Positions 8,281 to 16,617 of a DNA stretch of 64,000 nucleotides are shown here, piece after piece (position 1 is the stretch's first letter; the number at the start of each line of letters is the position of its first letter). This stretch comes from RDYJ01 sp034931405 (GTDB taxonomy: Bacteria; Cyanobacteriota; Cyanobacteriia; Cyanobacteriales; Nostocaceae): positions 62,001 through 126,000 of the forward strand of contig NZ_JAYGHA010000005.1 in assembly GCF_034931405.1 (NCBI RefSeq), in the 5' to 3' direction. The position numbers were made by a program, and so were the translations under genes. The notes below the pieces were generated by a model, which was not told where the DNA came from, ran no database searches, and saw only the letters and a program-made list of their open reading frames with translations.

Positions 8281-8421
8281 ATGTCCGACTTAAATCGCGG
8301 AATTATGAAATTTGAAGGTGCAGATTCACCAAAAGTCGTCACAATCTCCACCGTGTTAGTTTTGGGTTCAATCGCAGCACTCATTATCTGGGCGTTGCAA
8401 TCTGCCTATGCTATAGGCTAA
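8281..8421 (+). CDS. 46-aa single-TM protein, possibly Psb35-type photosystem II protein
   Basis: The short gene runs from ATG 8281 to TAA 8419 and has a strong ribosome site, AAAGGAGG, 10 bp upstream, which argues that it is translated. The peptide starts MSDLNRGIMKFEGADSPKVV and continues into one membrane helix (about residues 22-43, STVLVLGSIAALIIWALQSA). This pattern is conserved among small cyanobacterial thylakoid proteins; from memory it is closest to the Psb35 (Ssl2148) type that stabilises the CP47 assembly module of photosystem II. That name is not secure. A hairpin follows the stop. Confidence 0.7.
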   Translation: MSDLNRGIMKFEGADSPKVVTISTVLVLGSIAALIIWALQSAYAIG

Positions 8422-8440
8422 AATCACTGATAAGCGCAGA

Positions 8441-8480
8441 GGACACTGGCAACAAGGATTGACCTAGCTGTCCAGTGTCC
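8441..8480 (+). terminator. Stem-loop after the 46-aa gene
   Basis: GGACACTGG (8441-8449) pairs perfectly with CCAGTGTCC (8472-8480) around a 22-base loop. There is no T-run after it, so it may protect the 3' end or terminate weakly. It starts 20 bp after the stop of the small membrane protein. Confidence 0.45.
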
Positions 8481-8582
8481 ATTAAGCCATCAATTAGACT
8501 GTCAAAAAAAATAATTAAAAATTAGATTTGCTATTTGCGATTTTAGATGCAATATAAATCTAAAATTCATAATAAACAATAA

Positions 8583-11453
8583 ATGTTTCAGCTTTGGGGT
8601 TTATTAGTTATTTTAATTACCTGTCCACTCTTAGGGGCAATGCCGCTAATTAGTTGGATCACCTACGCTATCAAGCGTCAGCGGTTATCACAAATCGGGA
8701 CAGGAAATATTAGCGTCTCCGCCGCCTTCTATCACGGTGGTAAACTGGTGGGTATTCTGGCAGTGATGTCAGAAGCTTTGAAAGGAATTGCAGCGGTATC
8801 CATCGCCCGTTTTTTCTTTCCAGAAGGTTCATTTTGGGAATTAATTGCGTTAATTTCCCTGGTGACAGGCAGGTATACTTTTGGTAGAGGTGCAGGAACG
8901 ACAAACGTAGTTTGGGGATTTTTGTTCCACGATCCCCTGATTGCAGCATTTGTCAGTTTAATAGCCGCCATCGGTTTTATTGTTCTGCGTTCCAGACGGA
9001 CAATTAAATTCGGGGTTTTGATCTTATTTCCCGTCTTGGTGGCGATTCTGCATTTTAATGATTTTCCCAGAATTGTCGCTGCATTTGCGTTAGCAGGTTT
9101 ACTAGGATGGATTTATACGCAAATCCCCGATGATATGGATCTGCCGGCAGCAGAAGCTGACGCGCAAACGCAACCGATGATGGAATATTTAAGCAGTGGT
9201 GAGCCAGCGATTATCACTTTAGATGATGAACTAGAACCAGAGGTATTTGGAGCTAAGGCAGCTACCTTATCCCAAGTTAAACGTTGGGGTTATCCAGTGC
9301 CAAAAGGATGGATTCTAGCGCCTTATGATGATCCAGCCCTGTTAATTGATTTTCTCCAACCATCATCACTTTCACCCTTGGTAGTCCGTTCTTCGGCGAT
9401 TGGGGAAGACTCAGAACAAGCTTCTGCGGCTGGACAATATGAAACAATTTTGAATGTCACCAGTAAACAAGAATTAGAAATAGCGATCGCTCAAGTCCAA
9501 GCCTCCTATAATTGTCCTGGTGCTGTTCAATATCGCCGCGATCTCGGTGCTAAGGATGCAGCGATGGCAGTATTAATTCAAGCCCAGGTACAGAGTGTAT
9601 TTTCTGGTGTCGCCTTTAGCCGTGATCCTATTTCCCAACAAGGTGATGCGGTAATCATTGAAGCTGTATCGGGAAGTCCATCACAGGTGGTTTCGGGAAA
9701 AGTTACACCAGAACAATATCGGGTGTTTGTGGTTGGTGAAGAAAAGTTATCTAGCATTCAATTTGAGGGAGAAGGGAAAATTCCCCAACCATTAATTAAA
9801 CAAGTAGCATACCTAGCCCGACGACTAGAATACCGTTATCATGGCGTTCCCCAAGACGTAGAGTGGAGTTACGATGGACAAACTCTCTGGGTGTTGCAAA
9901 CCCGACCAATTACCACTTTATTACCTATTTGGACCAGGAAAATCGCCGCTGAAGTCATTCCTGGTGTCATTCATCCCTTAACTTGGTCGATTAATTTACC
10001 TTTAACCTGTGGGATGTGGGGCGAACTGTTTACCATAGTTTTAGGCGAAAAAACCCGTGAGTTAGACTTTACCAAAATGGCAACGCTGCACTACTCTAGA
10101 GCCTATTTTAATGCTTCCTTTTTAGGGGAAGTCTTTATAGAAATGGGTTTACCGCCAGAAAGTTTGGATTTTTTAACTAGAGGCGCAAAAATGAGTAAAC
10201 CCCCTCTAGCTTCGACTTGGGAAAATTTACCAGGACTAACGAAATTATTACAGCGGGAAATCAGCTTAGAAAAGGAATTTAAACAAGATTATCGGCGGCG
10301 GTTTATTCCGGGTTTGACAAAATTAGCAAATGAACTGATTGAAGAATTATCAGCACCGGAGTTGTTAACCAGAGTTGATTTAATTCTCGATTTACTCAAC
10401 CAAGGTACTTACTACAGCATTTTATCTCCATTGAGTGCTGCTATCCGTCAAGCGGTTTCTGGGGTGAAAGAAGAGCAAATTGATTATAGTATTACTCCAG
10501 AAGTTTCATCCTTGCGATCGCTCCAACTTTTAGCCACAGATGCTAAAGAAATATTACCAGAACCAGACCCTGAGAGAATATTTGAGCAGTTGTCAGAAAC
10601 TCCAGAAGGTCAAAGAATTTTGGATGATTTTGCCGAAATCATGGAAGATTACGGTTATTTAAGTGAAGTAGGAACTGATATTTCCGTACCCAGATGGAAA
10701 GAACAACCTCAACTCGTTCAACAATTGTTTATCCAGTTGATCCAAGGAAATGAACCGAAAAATACGGATGACTCTAAAAAACGTCAGCAAGGTTTTGTCC
10801 AAAGTCGCGTGGATCTCAAAGGACGAGTAACAGAGATTTATTCCCGCTTATTAGCCGAATTACGCTGGACATTTTTAGCTTTAGAAAAGATTTGGCTAAA
10901 GACTGGTTTATTACAGCAAACTGGGGATATCTTCTTTTTAAGATTGGGTGAAGTGCGACGTTTAGCCGCAGATGCTGATCCAGAATTGAGAAGTAAACTT
11001 GCTCAATTATTGCAAAATCGGCGATCGCAATTGATCGCAGATGGCCAAATTACTCAAATTCCTCCTCTAGTTTATGGCAATAATCCCCCCCATCCCATCA
11101 CCGCACCCATTGATACCTCTGACCATATCCTACTAGGTATTCCCGCCAGTCAAGGACAAGTCTCAGGACAAGTTAAAGTGGTGCGAAATCTACAAGAAGT
11201 AGGCGAAATTAATAAGCAGACAATTCTGGTTGTACCTTATACCGATTCCGGTTGGGCTACCATCTTAGTCAGAGCCGGCGGAGTCATAGCCGAAGCAGGT
11301 GGTAAACTTTCTCATGGGGCTATTGTCGCTCGTGAGTATGGCATTCCCGCAGTTATGGATGTACGTGGAGCGACCTATCTCCTACAAGATGGTCAACAAG
11401 TCCGCATTGATGGCTCTAAGGGCATTGTGGAAATGGAGGAATTTGTCGCTTAA
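8583..11453 (+). CDS. Fusion: PlsY-like membrane domain + PEP-synthase-like dikinase domains
   Basis: Residues 1-185 are hydrophobic and follow the PlsY acyl-phosphate:glycerol-3-phosphate acyltransferase pattern: QIGTGNISVSAAF (for GSGNxGATN), HGGKLVGILAVMSEALKG (GG...KG) and GRYTFGRGAGTT (for FKGGKGVAT). All three motifs are altered, so activity is doubtful. Residues about 205-440 are a PEP/pyruvate-binding ATP-grasp (VRSSAIGEDSEQASAAGQYE). The middle (450-800) has no clear family. The end is a PEP-utilising swivel domain with phospho-histidine H911 in GGKLSHGAIVAREYGIPAV. The enzyme may link phosphoryl transfer to a membrane lipid step. Such fusions occur in cyanobacteria; the reaction is unknown. 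Confidence 0.82.
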   Translation: MFQLWGLLVILITCPLLGAMPLISWITYAIKRQRLSQIGTGNISVSAAFYHGGKLVGILAVMSEALKGIAAVSIARFFFPEGSFWELIALISLVTGRYTFGRGAGTTNVVWGFLFHDPLIAAFVSLIAAIGFIVLRSRRTIKFGVLILFPVLVAILHFNDFPRIVAAFALAGLLGWIYTQIPDDMDLPAAEADAQTQPMMEYLSSGEPAIITLDDELEPEVFGAKAATLSQVKRWGYPVPKGWILAPYDDPALLIDFLQPSSLSPLVVRSSAIGEDSEQASAAGQYETILNVTSKQELEIAIAQVQASYNCPGAVQYRRDLGAKDAAMAVLIQAQVQSVFSGVAFSRDPISQQGDAVIIEAVSGSPSQVVSGKVTPEQYRVFVVGEEKLSSIQFEGEGKIPQPLIKQVAYLARRLEYRYHGVPQDVEWSYDGQTLWVLQTRPITTLLPIWTRKIAAEVIPGVIHPLTWSINLPLTCGMWGELFTIVLGEKTRELDFTKMATLHYSRAYFNASFLGEVFIEMGLPPESLDFLTRGAKMSKPPLASTWENLPGLTKLLQREISLEKEFKQDYRRRFIPGLTKLANELIEELSAPELLTRVDLILDLLNQGTYYSILSPLSAAIRQAVSGVKEEQIDYSITPEVSSLRSLQLLATDAKEILPEPDPERIFEQLSETPEGQRILDDFAEIMEDYGYLSEVGTDISVPRWKEQPQLVQQLFIQLIQGNEPKNTDDSKKRQQGFVQSRVDLKGRVTEIYSRLLAELRWTFLALEKIWLKTGLLQQTGDIFFLRLGEVRRLAADADPELRSKLAQLLQNRRSQLIADGQITQIPPLVYGNNPPHPITAPIDTSDHILLGIPASQGQVSGQVKVVRNLQEVGEINKQTILVVPYTDSGWATILVRAGGVIAEAGGKLSHGAIVAREYGIPAVMDVRGATYLLQDGQQVRIDGSKGIVEMEEFVA

Positions 11454-11462
11454 GAGGTGACT

Positions 11463-11585
11463 GGGGACTGGGGATTGGGGACTGGGGATTAGGGATTGGG
11501 TTGTTTACCTCCCCATCTCCCCATCTCCCCATCTCCCCATCTCCCCATCTCCCCATCTCCCTATTCCCTATTCCCTATTCCCTTT
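11463..11585 (+). repeat. Heptamer/octamer repeat tract with G-quadruplex motif before cobL
   Basis: Four GGGG runs separated by ACT, ATT and ACT (11463-11487) form a textbook G4 motif on the plus strand, extended by two GGG runs to 11500. From about 11510 CCCCATCT is repeated about six times, followed by CCCTATT units to 11582. The G-rich and C-rich halves could also pair with each other as a large hairpin. The tract fills the whole gap between the fusion gene and cobL and ends 18 bp before the cobL start. Confidence 0.8.
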
Positions 11586-11599
11586 AATAATTACGAATT

Positions 11600-12808
11600 A
11601 TGAAAAAATGGTTATCAATAATTGGTATCGGTGAAGATGGAATTGAGGGATTAAGTAAAATAGCTGTTTCTGTTCTGAACCAAGCTAAAATCATTATTGG
11701 TGGTGAACGTCATTTAGCAATGTTACCCCCAGAAGATATTAGGGAAAAAATTACTTGGAAATCTCCTTTTAATAATTCTATTCAAGAAATTATCAATCGT
11801 CGCGGTGAGTCAATTTGCATTTTAGCTAGTGGCGATCCAATGTGTTATGGTGTCGGTACAACTATTATTAAACATATTCCCATTTCGGAAATTACTATTA
11901 TTCCTGCATCCTCAGCTTTTAGTTTAGCTTGTTCTCGGTTAGGTTGGAATTTCATAGAAGTAGAAACTTTGAGTTTATGCGGTCGTCCGGTTTCCTTACT
12001 ACAATCTTACATTGATCCCGGTGCGAAATTATTAATTTTAAGTGAAGGAAAAAATACACCCAAAATAGTCGCTGAAATCTTGACAAAACGCAGTTATGGT
12101 GATAGTAAAATAACCGTTTTAGAAAGAATGGGAGGTATTCAAGAACGGACTTTAACAGGTGTTGCAGATAGTTGGCAGGAAACAGAAATTGCTGATTTAA
12201 ATACTATTGCAGTAGAATGTATTGCAGATGTGGGAATAGTTGGTTTATCAAGATTTCCCGGTTTACCTGACAATGCTTTTCACCATGATGGACAATTAAC
12301 AAAACGGGAAGTAAGAGCAGTGACATTATCAACTTTAGCACCTTTACCGGGGGAGCTACTTTGGGATATTGGTGCGGGTTGTGGTTCTATTTCTATAGAA
12401 TGGATGCGAAGTAATATTAGATGTCGAGCGATCGCAATTGAACAAAATGCTAATAGACTAAATTATATAGCTGATAATGCTGCCGCTTTAGGTACACCAA
12501 ACTTACAAATTATCGCCGGTAAAGCGCCAGAAATTATCCAAGACTTACCCACACCTGACGCTATATTTATCGGTGGTGGTGTCACTACAACAGGATTATT
12601 TGATATATGTTGGAATGCTTTGCTTCCTGGGGGAAGAATGGTGGCTAATGTTGTGACGTTGGCAGGGGAAAAAACGTTATTTGAATGGTATGAAAAAGTG
12701 GGGGGAAATTTCACTAGGATTTCGATTCAACGTGCAGAACCAATTGGTAAATTTTTAGGTTGGAAAGGAATGTCTCAAGTCACGCAGTGGGTAGCGGTAA
12801 AATTATGA
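11600..12808 (+). CDS. cobL: Precorrin-6Y C5,15-methyltransferase (decarboxylating), CbiE-CbiT fusion
   Basis: The 402-aa protein joins the CbiE methyltransferase (residues 1-210; IIGIGEDGIEGLSKIA at the start, ILASGDPMCYGVG as the nucleotide loop) to the CbiT methyltransferase/decarboxylase (215-402; SAM motif LLWDIGAGCGSISIEWM). It methylates C5 and C15 of precorrin-6B and removes the acetate side chain in corrin-ring (vitamin B12/pseudocobalamin) synthesis. cbiB, another gene of the pathway, is found at 51503. No cobalamin riboswitch is seen upstream; the 5' region is the repeat tract. Two strong hairpins and a MITE-like element follow. Confidence 0.93.
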   Translation: MKKWLSIIGIGEDGIEGLSKIAVSVLNQAKIIIGGERHLAMLPPEDIREKITWKSPFNNSIQEIINRRGESICILASGDPMCYGVGTTIIKHIPISEITIIPASSAFSLACSRLGWNFIEVETLSLCGRPVSLLQSYIDPGAKLLILSEGKNTPKIVAEILTKRSYGDSKITVLERMGGIQERTLTGVADSWQETEIADLNTIAVECIADVGIVGLSRFPGLPDNAFHHDGQLTKREVRAVTLSTLAPLPGELLWDIGAGCGSISIEWMRSNIRCRAIAIEQNANRLNYIADNAAALGTPNLQIIAGKAPEIIQDLPTPDAIFIGGGVTTTGLFDICWNALLPGGRMVANVVTLAGEKTLFEWYEKVGGNFTRISIQRAEPIGKFLGWKGMSQVTQWVAVKL

Positions 12809-12862
12809 GAACAACGTATGAAAAGTGAGAGATTTATCGCTCACTGGGAACAAAAATTGTCT

Positions 12863-12887
12863 CATTCCCATGCAGAGCATGGGAATG
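12863..12887. terminator. Strong stem-loop downstream of cobL
   Basis: CATTCCCATGC pairs with GCATGGGAATG around AGA, an 11-bp perfect stem 54 bp after the cobL stop. No T-run follows, so it may be a dispersed cyanobacterial palindrome serving as a terminator. Confidence 0.5.
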
Positions 12888-12914
12888 AATATTGAAGGCT
12901 CTGCCTTATTCCTG

Positions 12915-13014
12915 AAGTAAGTCAGCTCGAAAAAACCAAGGTATGTAACAAAATGTAAAATCTCTGAAAGTCTCTTGCCTTGCCATAACGACAATTTTCA
13001 ACGCCTACCTACTT
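12915..13014. mobile_element. MITE-like element, AAGTAGGTAGGC family, copy A
   Basis: About 100 bp, inverted relative to the copy at 46890-46996. Shared blocks are GTAGGTAGGCGTTGAAA, GGCAAGGCAAGAG, GATTTTACATTTTGT and ACATACCT. The ends AAGTAAGTCAGC and the inverse of GCCTACCTACTT are imperfect inverted repeats. It is enclosed by a second inverted pair, AGGCTCTGCCT (12896-12906) and AGGCAGAGCCT (13020-13030), so it may be inserted into, or be the core of, a larger palindromic element. No coding capacity. Confidence 0.65.
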
Positions 13015-13041
13015 ATGTGAGGCAGAGCCTCAAGGATAGCA

Positions 13042-13062
13042 TTCCTAGCCAGAGGCTAGGAA
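13042..13062. repeat. TTCCTAGCC palindrome
   Basis: TTCCTAGCC pairs with GGCTAGGAA around AGA. It is 55 bp past the end of the lipoxygenase gene on that gene's strand and is of a palindrome type widespread in Nostocales. It could end the oxylipin operon transcript. Confidence 0.55.
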
Positions 13063-13116
13063 CGAGATCAAACGAGATCAAATTCTACACAGTGAGAAGT
13101 ATGAAACTTAGGTTTT

Positions 13117-14763
13117 TTAAATGCTGATGCTGTTGAGAACAAGTCTGGGTTGCAGATATTCGTAATTTACTAAACGTCCCTTATTGTTCAACTCAATTTT
13201 TCTTTGCACTATATTCAATTCTTGTTGGAATTGATTAACAACATTGTCAGCATTTGGATCTTTAAATTCCTCCTCTTCATAATATCCCAGTCTGTCATAA
13301 CGATAGTCTGAGAGGATGAATAAAGTTGACAATTGGGTACTTGTTGGCTTCGCCGGTGGTAGAAAATCTATTAGGGCTTTGCGTTCCTTAATCATGCCAT
13401 TTTCTATAATTGGTTGATAAGCGGCCAAAGGCATATTAGGAACAAAACCCATATATTCATATTGGGGGAAATTAACAGCAGAATGTTGGGGTCCACAAAT
13501 GTAGATGATAGTAGTAACAATCTTCACTAATTGTTCTAAGGTATCAATGCGATCGCTCATACCCTTGACTCTTCCACCATCTTGAGCAACTAATTCCCGC
13601 GCCCAAGCTTGCAGTTCCACATCTTTTTTCAAGTCTTCGGGAGTCTTATAATAAAGCTCCAAATAGTTAAACACAAACTTGTTAATCGCATTCCACAATA
13701 ACATCCCATCGTCCCGATAGGGATAGTGTGGTAATCTTTCCACATCATCCATACCGCGATTCTTTATTTCTGTTGGTAGAGCAAATTGATCTAAACTCCA
13801 ATCTTTATAAGCATCGACAACAATTTGCAGCGACTCTTGCAGAGTTCCAGCTAACAATTCATCAACAGCACCGCCCCTACTAACCAGACGTTGACGAGCC
13901 AAATCATTGTTAGCCAACATAAACCGGAAATGGGGTTTTAGTAATATTCTCAGAGGATGATTTTCAGCTAGTTGACGAGGAGTAACAACAGCAAAGGGTT
14001 CCATTACAAAGTGAGTCCAGCATAAATGGCTTTTCATTTCATGATCATTACCATCAGCAATCTGCACACAGGACTTAGCATAAAACCAGACTAAAGGGTT
14101 ATCAAAAGGTGTAATTAGTGGGCTTGCTTTCCCTGAATTTGGATTGATTTGGATGGCTATAGGTACGAGTTGACCACGATCATTAAAACCAGAACTACGC
14201 CAACAAAAAAATGCTAGAGGTGCTGGTAAATACTTTTTACCTTTGGCATAAGTGCCTCCTTGAACAAATGCTAATGGTCTATAATCAGCTACATATAAAT
14301 TTCCGGTAGCCAGCTTTTCTATTAAGTTGATAGAATTACCAAATTTAGTTTGCAATTCTTCGATAGTAAATGCAAAGTTAGCTGGCATCTGCTTAATTTG
14401 GCGCAAAACTAAAGGATTCACTCCGCAGAGTCTTTGTTCAGCAAAGGAATCATCAGTTTCATAAGTTTTCATCACATCAGGTTTACGCAAAACTGGAAAA
14501 AAGTCTTCATAGTCTTGCAATTCATCTAAAGGGTCCCAAAGAGCATGGGTTTTCACAGCCATCATATTTAAAGGAAGTTCTGCTGCTTGTAATGTCCGTT
14601 CAGCAATATATTTGGTAGAAAAATTCTCTGCGGAAGGTACATTTTTCAACATTGCCAGAGGAGGCAAAAAATCATACCTAAATTCATACTCTTTGCGTCC
14701 TTTCTGTAGGGAAGCTTGGCGTTTTGGTGGGTTTGGATCGTTTTGAGGTAGAAACGGCTTCAT
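13117..14763 (-). CDS. Lipoxygenase (compact, no PLAT domain)
   Basis: All non-haem iron ligands are visible: H246 and H251 in KSHLCWTHFVMEPF, H427 and N431 in CGPQHSAVNFPQY, and the terminal isoleucine I548 (LNSISI). The block PRQLAENHPLRILLKPHFR is the family signature. At 548 aa it is shorter than plant enzymes because the N-terminal PLAT lipid-binding domain is absent, as in other bacterial forms. It should insert O2 into polyunsaturated fatty acids to give hydroperoxides; regiospecificity is not readable. It starts 24 bp after the P450 gene with AGGAAA as ribosome site, so the two are almost certainly one operon with the P450 first. Confidence 0.95.
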   Translation of the reverse strand: MKPFLPQNDPNPPKRQASLQKGRKEYEFRYDFLPPLAMLKNVPSAENFSTKYIAERTLQAAELPLNMMAVKTHALWDPLDELQDYEDFFPVLRKPDVMKTYETDDSFAEQRLCGVNPLVLRQIKQMPANFAFTIEELQTKFGNSINLIEKLATGNLYVADYRPLAFVQGGTYAKGKKYLPAPLAFFCWRSSGFNDRGQLVPIAIQINPNSGKASPLITPFDNPLVWFYAKSCVQIADGNDHEMKSHLCWTHFVMEPFAVVTPRQLAENHPLRILLKPHFRFMLANNDLARQRLVSRGGAVDELLAGTLQESLQIVVDAYKDWSLDQFALPTEIKNRGMDDVERLPHYPYRDDGMLLWNAINKFVFNYLELYYKTPEDLKKDVELQAWARELVAQDGGRVKGMSDRIDTLEQLVKIVTTIIYICGPQHSAVNFPQYEYMGFVPNMPLAAYQPIIENGMIKERKALIDFLPPAKPTSTQLSTLFILSDYRYDRLGYYEEEEFKDPNADNVVNQFQQELNIVQRKIELNNKGRLVNYEYLQPRLVLNSISI

Positions 14764-14787
14764 GATATTTCCTATATAGACTGTGAC

Positions 14788-16158
14788 TTAGGCATTAACA
14801 ACTTGGCTCAGGTAAGCGCGGCGAGCTTTCCCAACGGTAATAATAACATCAGTTAACATCTCTAGAGCTAAGTCTTTTCCCGGACAAATGCGTCCAGCAT
14901 GGCGATCGCCAACGGAATTAAAACCCATGTGAAAAGGGCAAAGATTCTCCCGTTGGGCATTAAATTCATAGGTGGTCGCTCCCCAAAAATCCTCATTCAG
15001 CATTCCCAAAAGCATAGGAATCAAAATTTTAGTGCCGGTGGGAAAAGTTCTGGTTTTGCCAGCTACTGTTACCGTAAATGGTTCTGTAGCCACTCGGTGA
15101 GAAGCACTGACAGGCAAAAAAAGACGAGCGCATTCTAATAAAAAAAGCTGGATGCTAGGGCGATTATCGAGATCGAGCTTATCCCAATAGCTCTTAACAT
15201 CAATTGCACTGGTTTGACGACCTTTGTAAGCAGGAAGGGATTGATAACCCATTGCTGTTCTCCCTAAATGAAGTGGACCTTGCAATCCCGCAATACTCAT
15301 CAAAGACACCATCAGTTTTGCAAGCTCACGGCGCGTCATTTTGTTATATTTGGGGTCATTCTCTTGGAAATTAGCCAGGACTGGAGAATTTTCATAAATC
15401 GTGGCTACTTGCTCTACCAGTTCAGGAATTTGACTAAATCCCCATATATTTAACTTCTCTAAAATACTGCTACCTGCTAAATAATAGAATGTTCCTTTTT
15501 TGGTGTAATGCAAATTTGTCAGGATACTGATTGTTTCTTGATCATCAGGATTAATTCCCAAAATAATATAGTGAAGATATCTAACTAAAAAGCCTTTCCA
15601 ATCCCGTTGATCGTTTTTGAAAAATTCTTCCAAAGCGTTATTGTTAATCCTATCTACATAATCGGTGGCTAACTGATTCACTAACCTTTGTGCCACTTGA
15701 TCATGTTGACGAATAAACATCCCTTCATTGAAGAAATAATCATCAACGCACTGACGGAAAAAATCATGATTTCCCCCTCCGGCATCTGCATCTGAGAGCG
15801 TAATTAAAAAAACATTACGACCTCCTTTATCAACTCCTGGTCCATGACTAGAACTGAGTATAGAAGTTCCTAATCTCCAATCACGAGCTTGAGGTGAAGT
15901 CAGAGCAGTTTCTAGGCTTTTAAAGTCTCCTAAAACTATTTGCCCCGCACAACAAAAAGTTAACCCCAATCCTTGCCGTTTAGCATCAAGGTAAGCTGGG
16001 TTGTTAGCAATTATTCCCTCCACCAAACTGATTATGGGTAGAAAAGTACGGCTGACTAGGTTTTGATGATTCTCTATTGCCCAAGCCTGAAAGTGATTGA
16101 GGGCTTTATCCAATAGTGATGGCTGCAAATCTATTTCTGGGGTGGTAGTTGGCTGCAT
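14788..16158 (-). CDS. Cytochrome P450 with CYP74-like features (putative fatty acid hydroperoxide-metabolising)
   Basis: The haem Cys is C425 in GRICPGKDLALE, close to the CxGKDL of plant CYP74 enzymes rather than the usual FxxGxRxCxG. The ExxR motif is E342-R345 (ECAR). The I-helix (about 279-297, LMVSLMSIAGLQGPLHLG) lacks the acid-threonine pair that monooxygenases use to activate O2, again like CYP74 allene oxide synthases and hydroperoxide lyases. No membrane anchor is seen, and no redox partner is nearby, which fits an enzyme that rearranges hydroperoxides without electrons. As first gene of an operon with the lipoxygenase it likely uses that enzyme's product. Product type (allene oxide, aldehyde, epoxyalcohol) is unknown. 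Confidence 0.8.
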   Translation of the reverse strand: MQPTTTPEIDLQPSLLDKALNHFQAWAIENHQNLVSRTFLPIISLVEGIIANNPAYLDAKRQGLGLTFCCAGQIVLGDFKSLETALTSPQARDWRLGTSILSSSHGPGVDKGGRNVFLITLSDADAGGGNHDFFRQCVDDYFFNEGMFIRQHDQVAQRLVNQLATDYVDRINNNALEEFFKNDQRDWKGFLVRYLHYIILGINPDDQETISILTNLHYTKKGTFYYLAGSSILEKLNIWGFSQIPELVEQVATIYENSPVLANFQENDPKYNKMTRRELAKLMVSLMSIAGLQGPLHLGRTAMGYQSLPAYKGRQTSAIDVKSYWDKLDLDNRPSIQLFLLECARLFLPVSASHRVATEPFTVTVAGKTRTFPTGTKILIPMLLGMLNEDFWGATTYEFNAQRENLCPFHMGFNSVGDRHAGRICPGKDLALEMLTDVIITVGKARRAYLSQVVNA

Positions 16159-16226
16159 TTAATTAGCCTCTTTTTTTCTTAAACATAACCGAATTTAGCC
16201 TAAAATTGAGTTTTTATCGCTCTTTT

Positions 16227-16514
16227 TTAATTTTTAATTTTTAATTCCGCTATGACATTTTCATAAATATCTGCCATTGTCACAGTTAAATTAACTGAAT
16301 TTAAACGCAATTTATTATCTTTACCCAAAACTTCTGTTAACCAATTTCCTTGATCATCTCGTCGCTAATTTTCTCCTTTAATTTGGTCTTAGTAAACTAA
16401 AACATATTCCTTTAAACTATCTATATTTTGATAATTGATTCTGTTCTATCGTTTGTCTATTGTTGTAATTGAATTAGATAAAACTTCAATAATTAAACTC
16501 GGTTAAATTTTAAA
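16227..16514 (-). pseudogene. Remnant of a Uma2-family (DUF820) gene
   Basis: On the minus strand a continuous reading gives PSLIIEVLSNSITTIDKR, stop, NRINYQNIDSLKEYVLVY, stop, DQIKGEN, stop, RRDDQGNWLTEVLG and NLTVTMADIYENV. This follows the C-terminal half of Uma2/DUF820 putative endonucleases in order, with three in-frame stops and no N-terminal half. It is a decayed copy of a family that is very numerous in cyanobacteria. It fills most of the gap between the P450 gene and the M41 protease gene. Confidence 0.75.
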
Positions 16515-16617
16515 ATACCTGTTTTTATTTTTATAATTTTATTGAGAAAATGTGGTATAATTTGATTATCATAAAATTTGAATCAAAAAAAAATAAACAA
16601 CTTCTTAAAAAAATCCC

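Noticed and set aside
12803..12994. 63-codon minus-strand frame after cobL
   Set aside because: It runs through hairpins and the MITE-like element and has no protein features.
13117..16158. Haem peroxidase/catalase-type partner for the lipoxygenase
   Set aside because: ExxR and the C425 motif with the C-terminal haem loop show a P450, not the catalase-related hemoprotein found with some cyanobacterial lipoxygenases.
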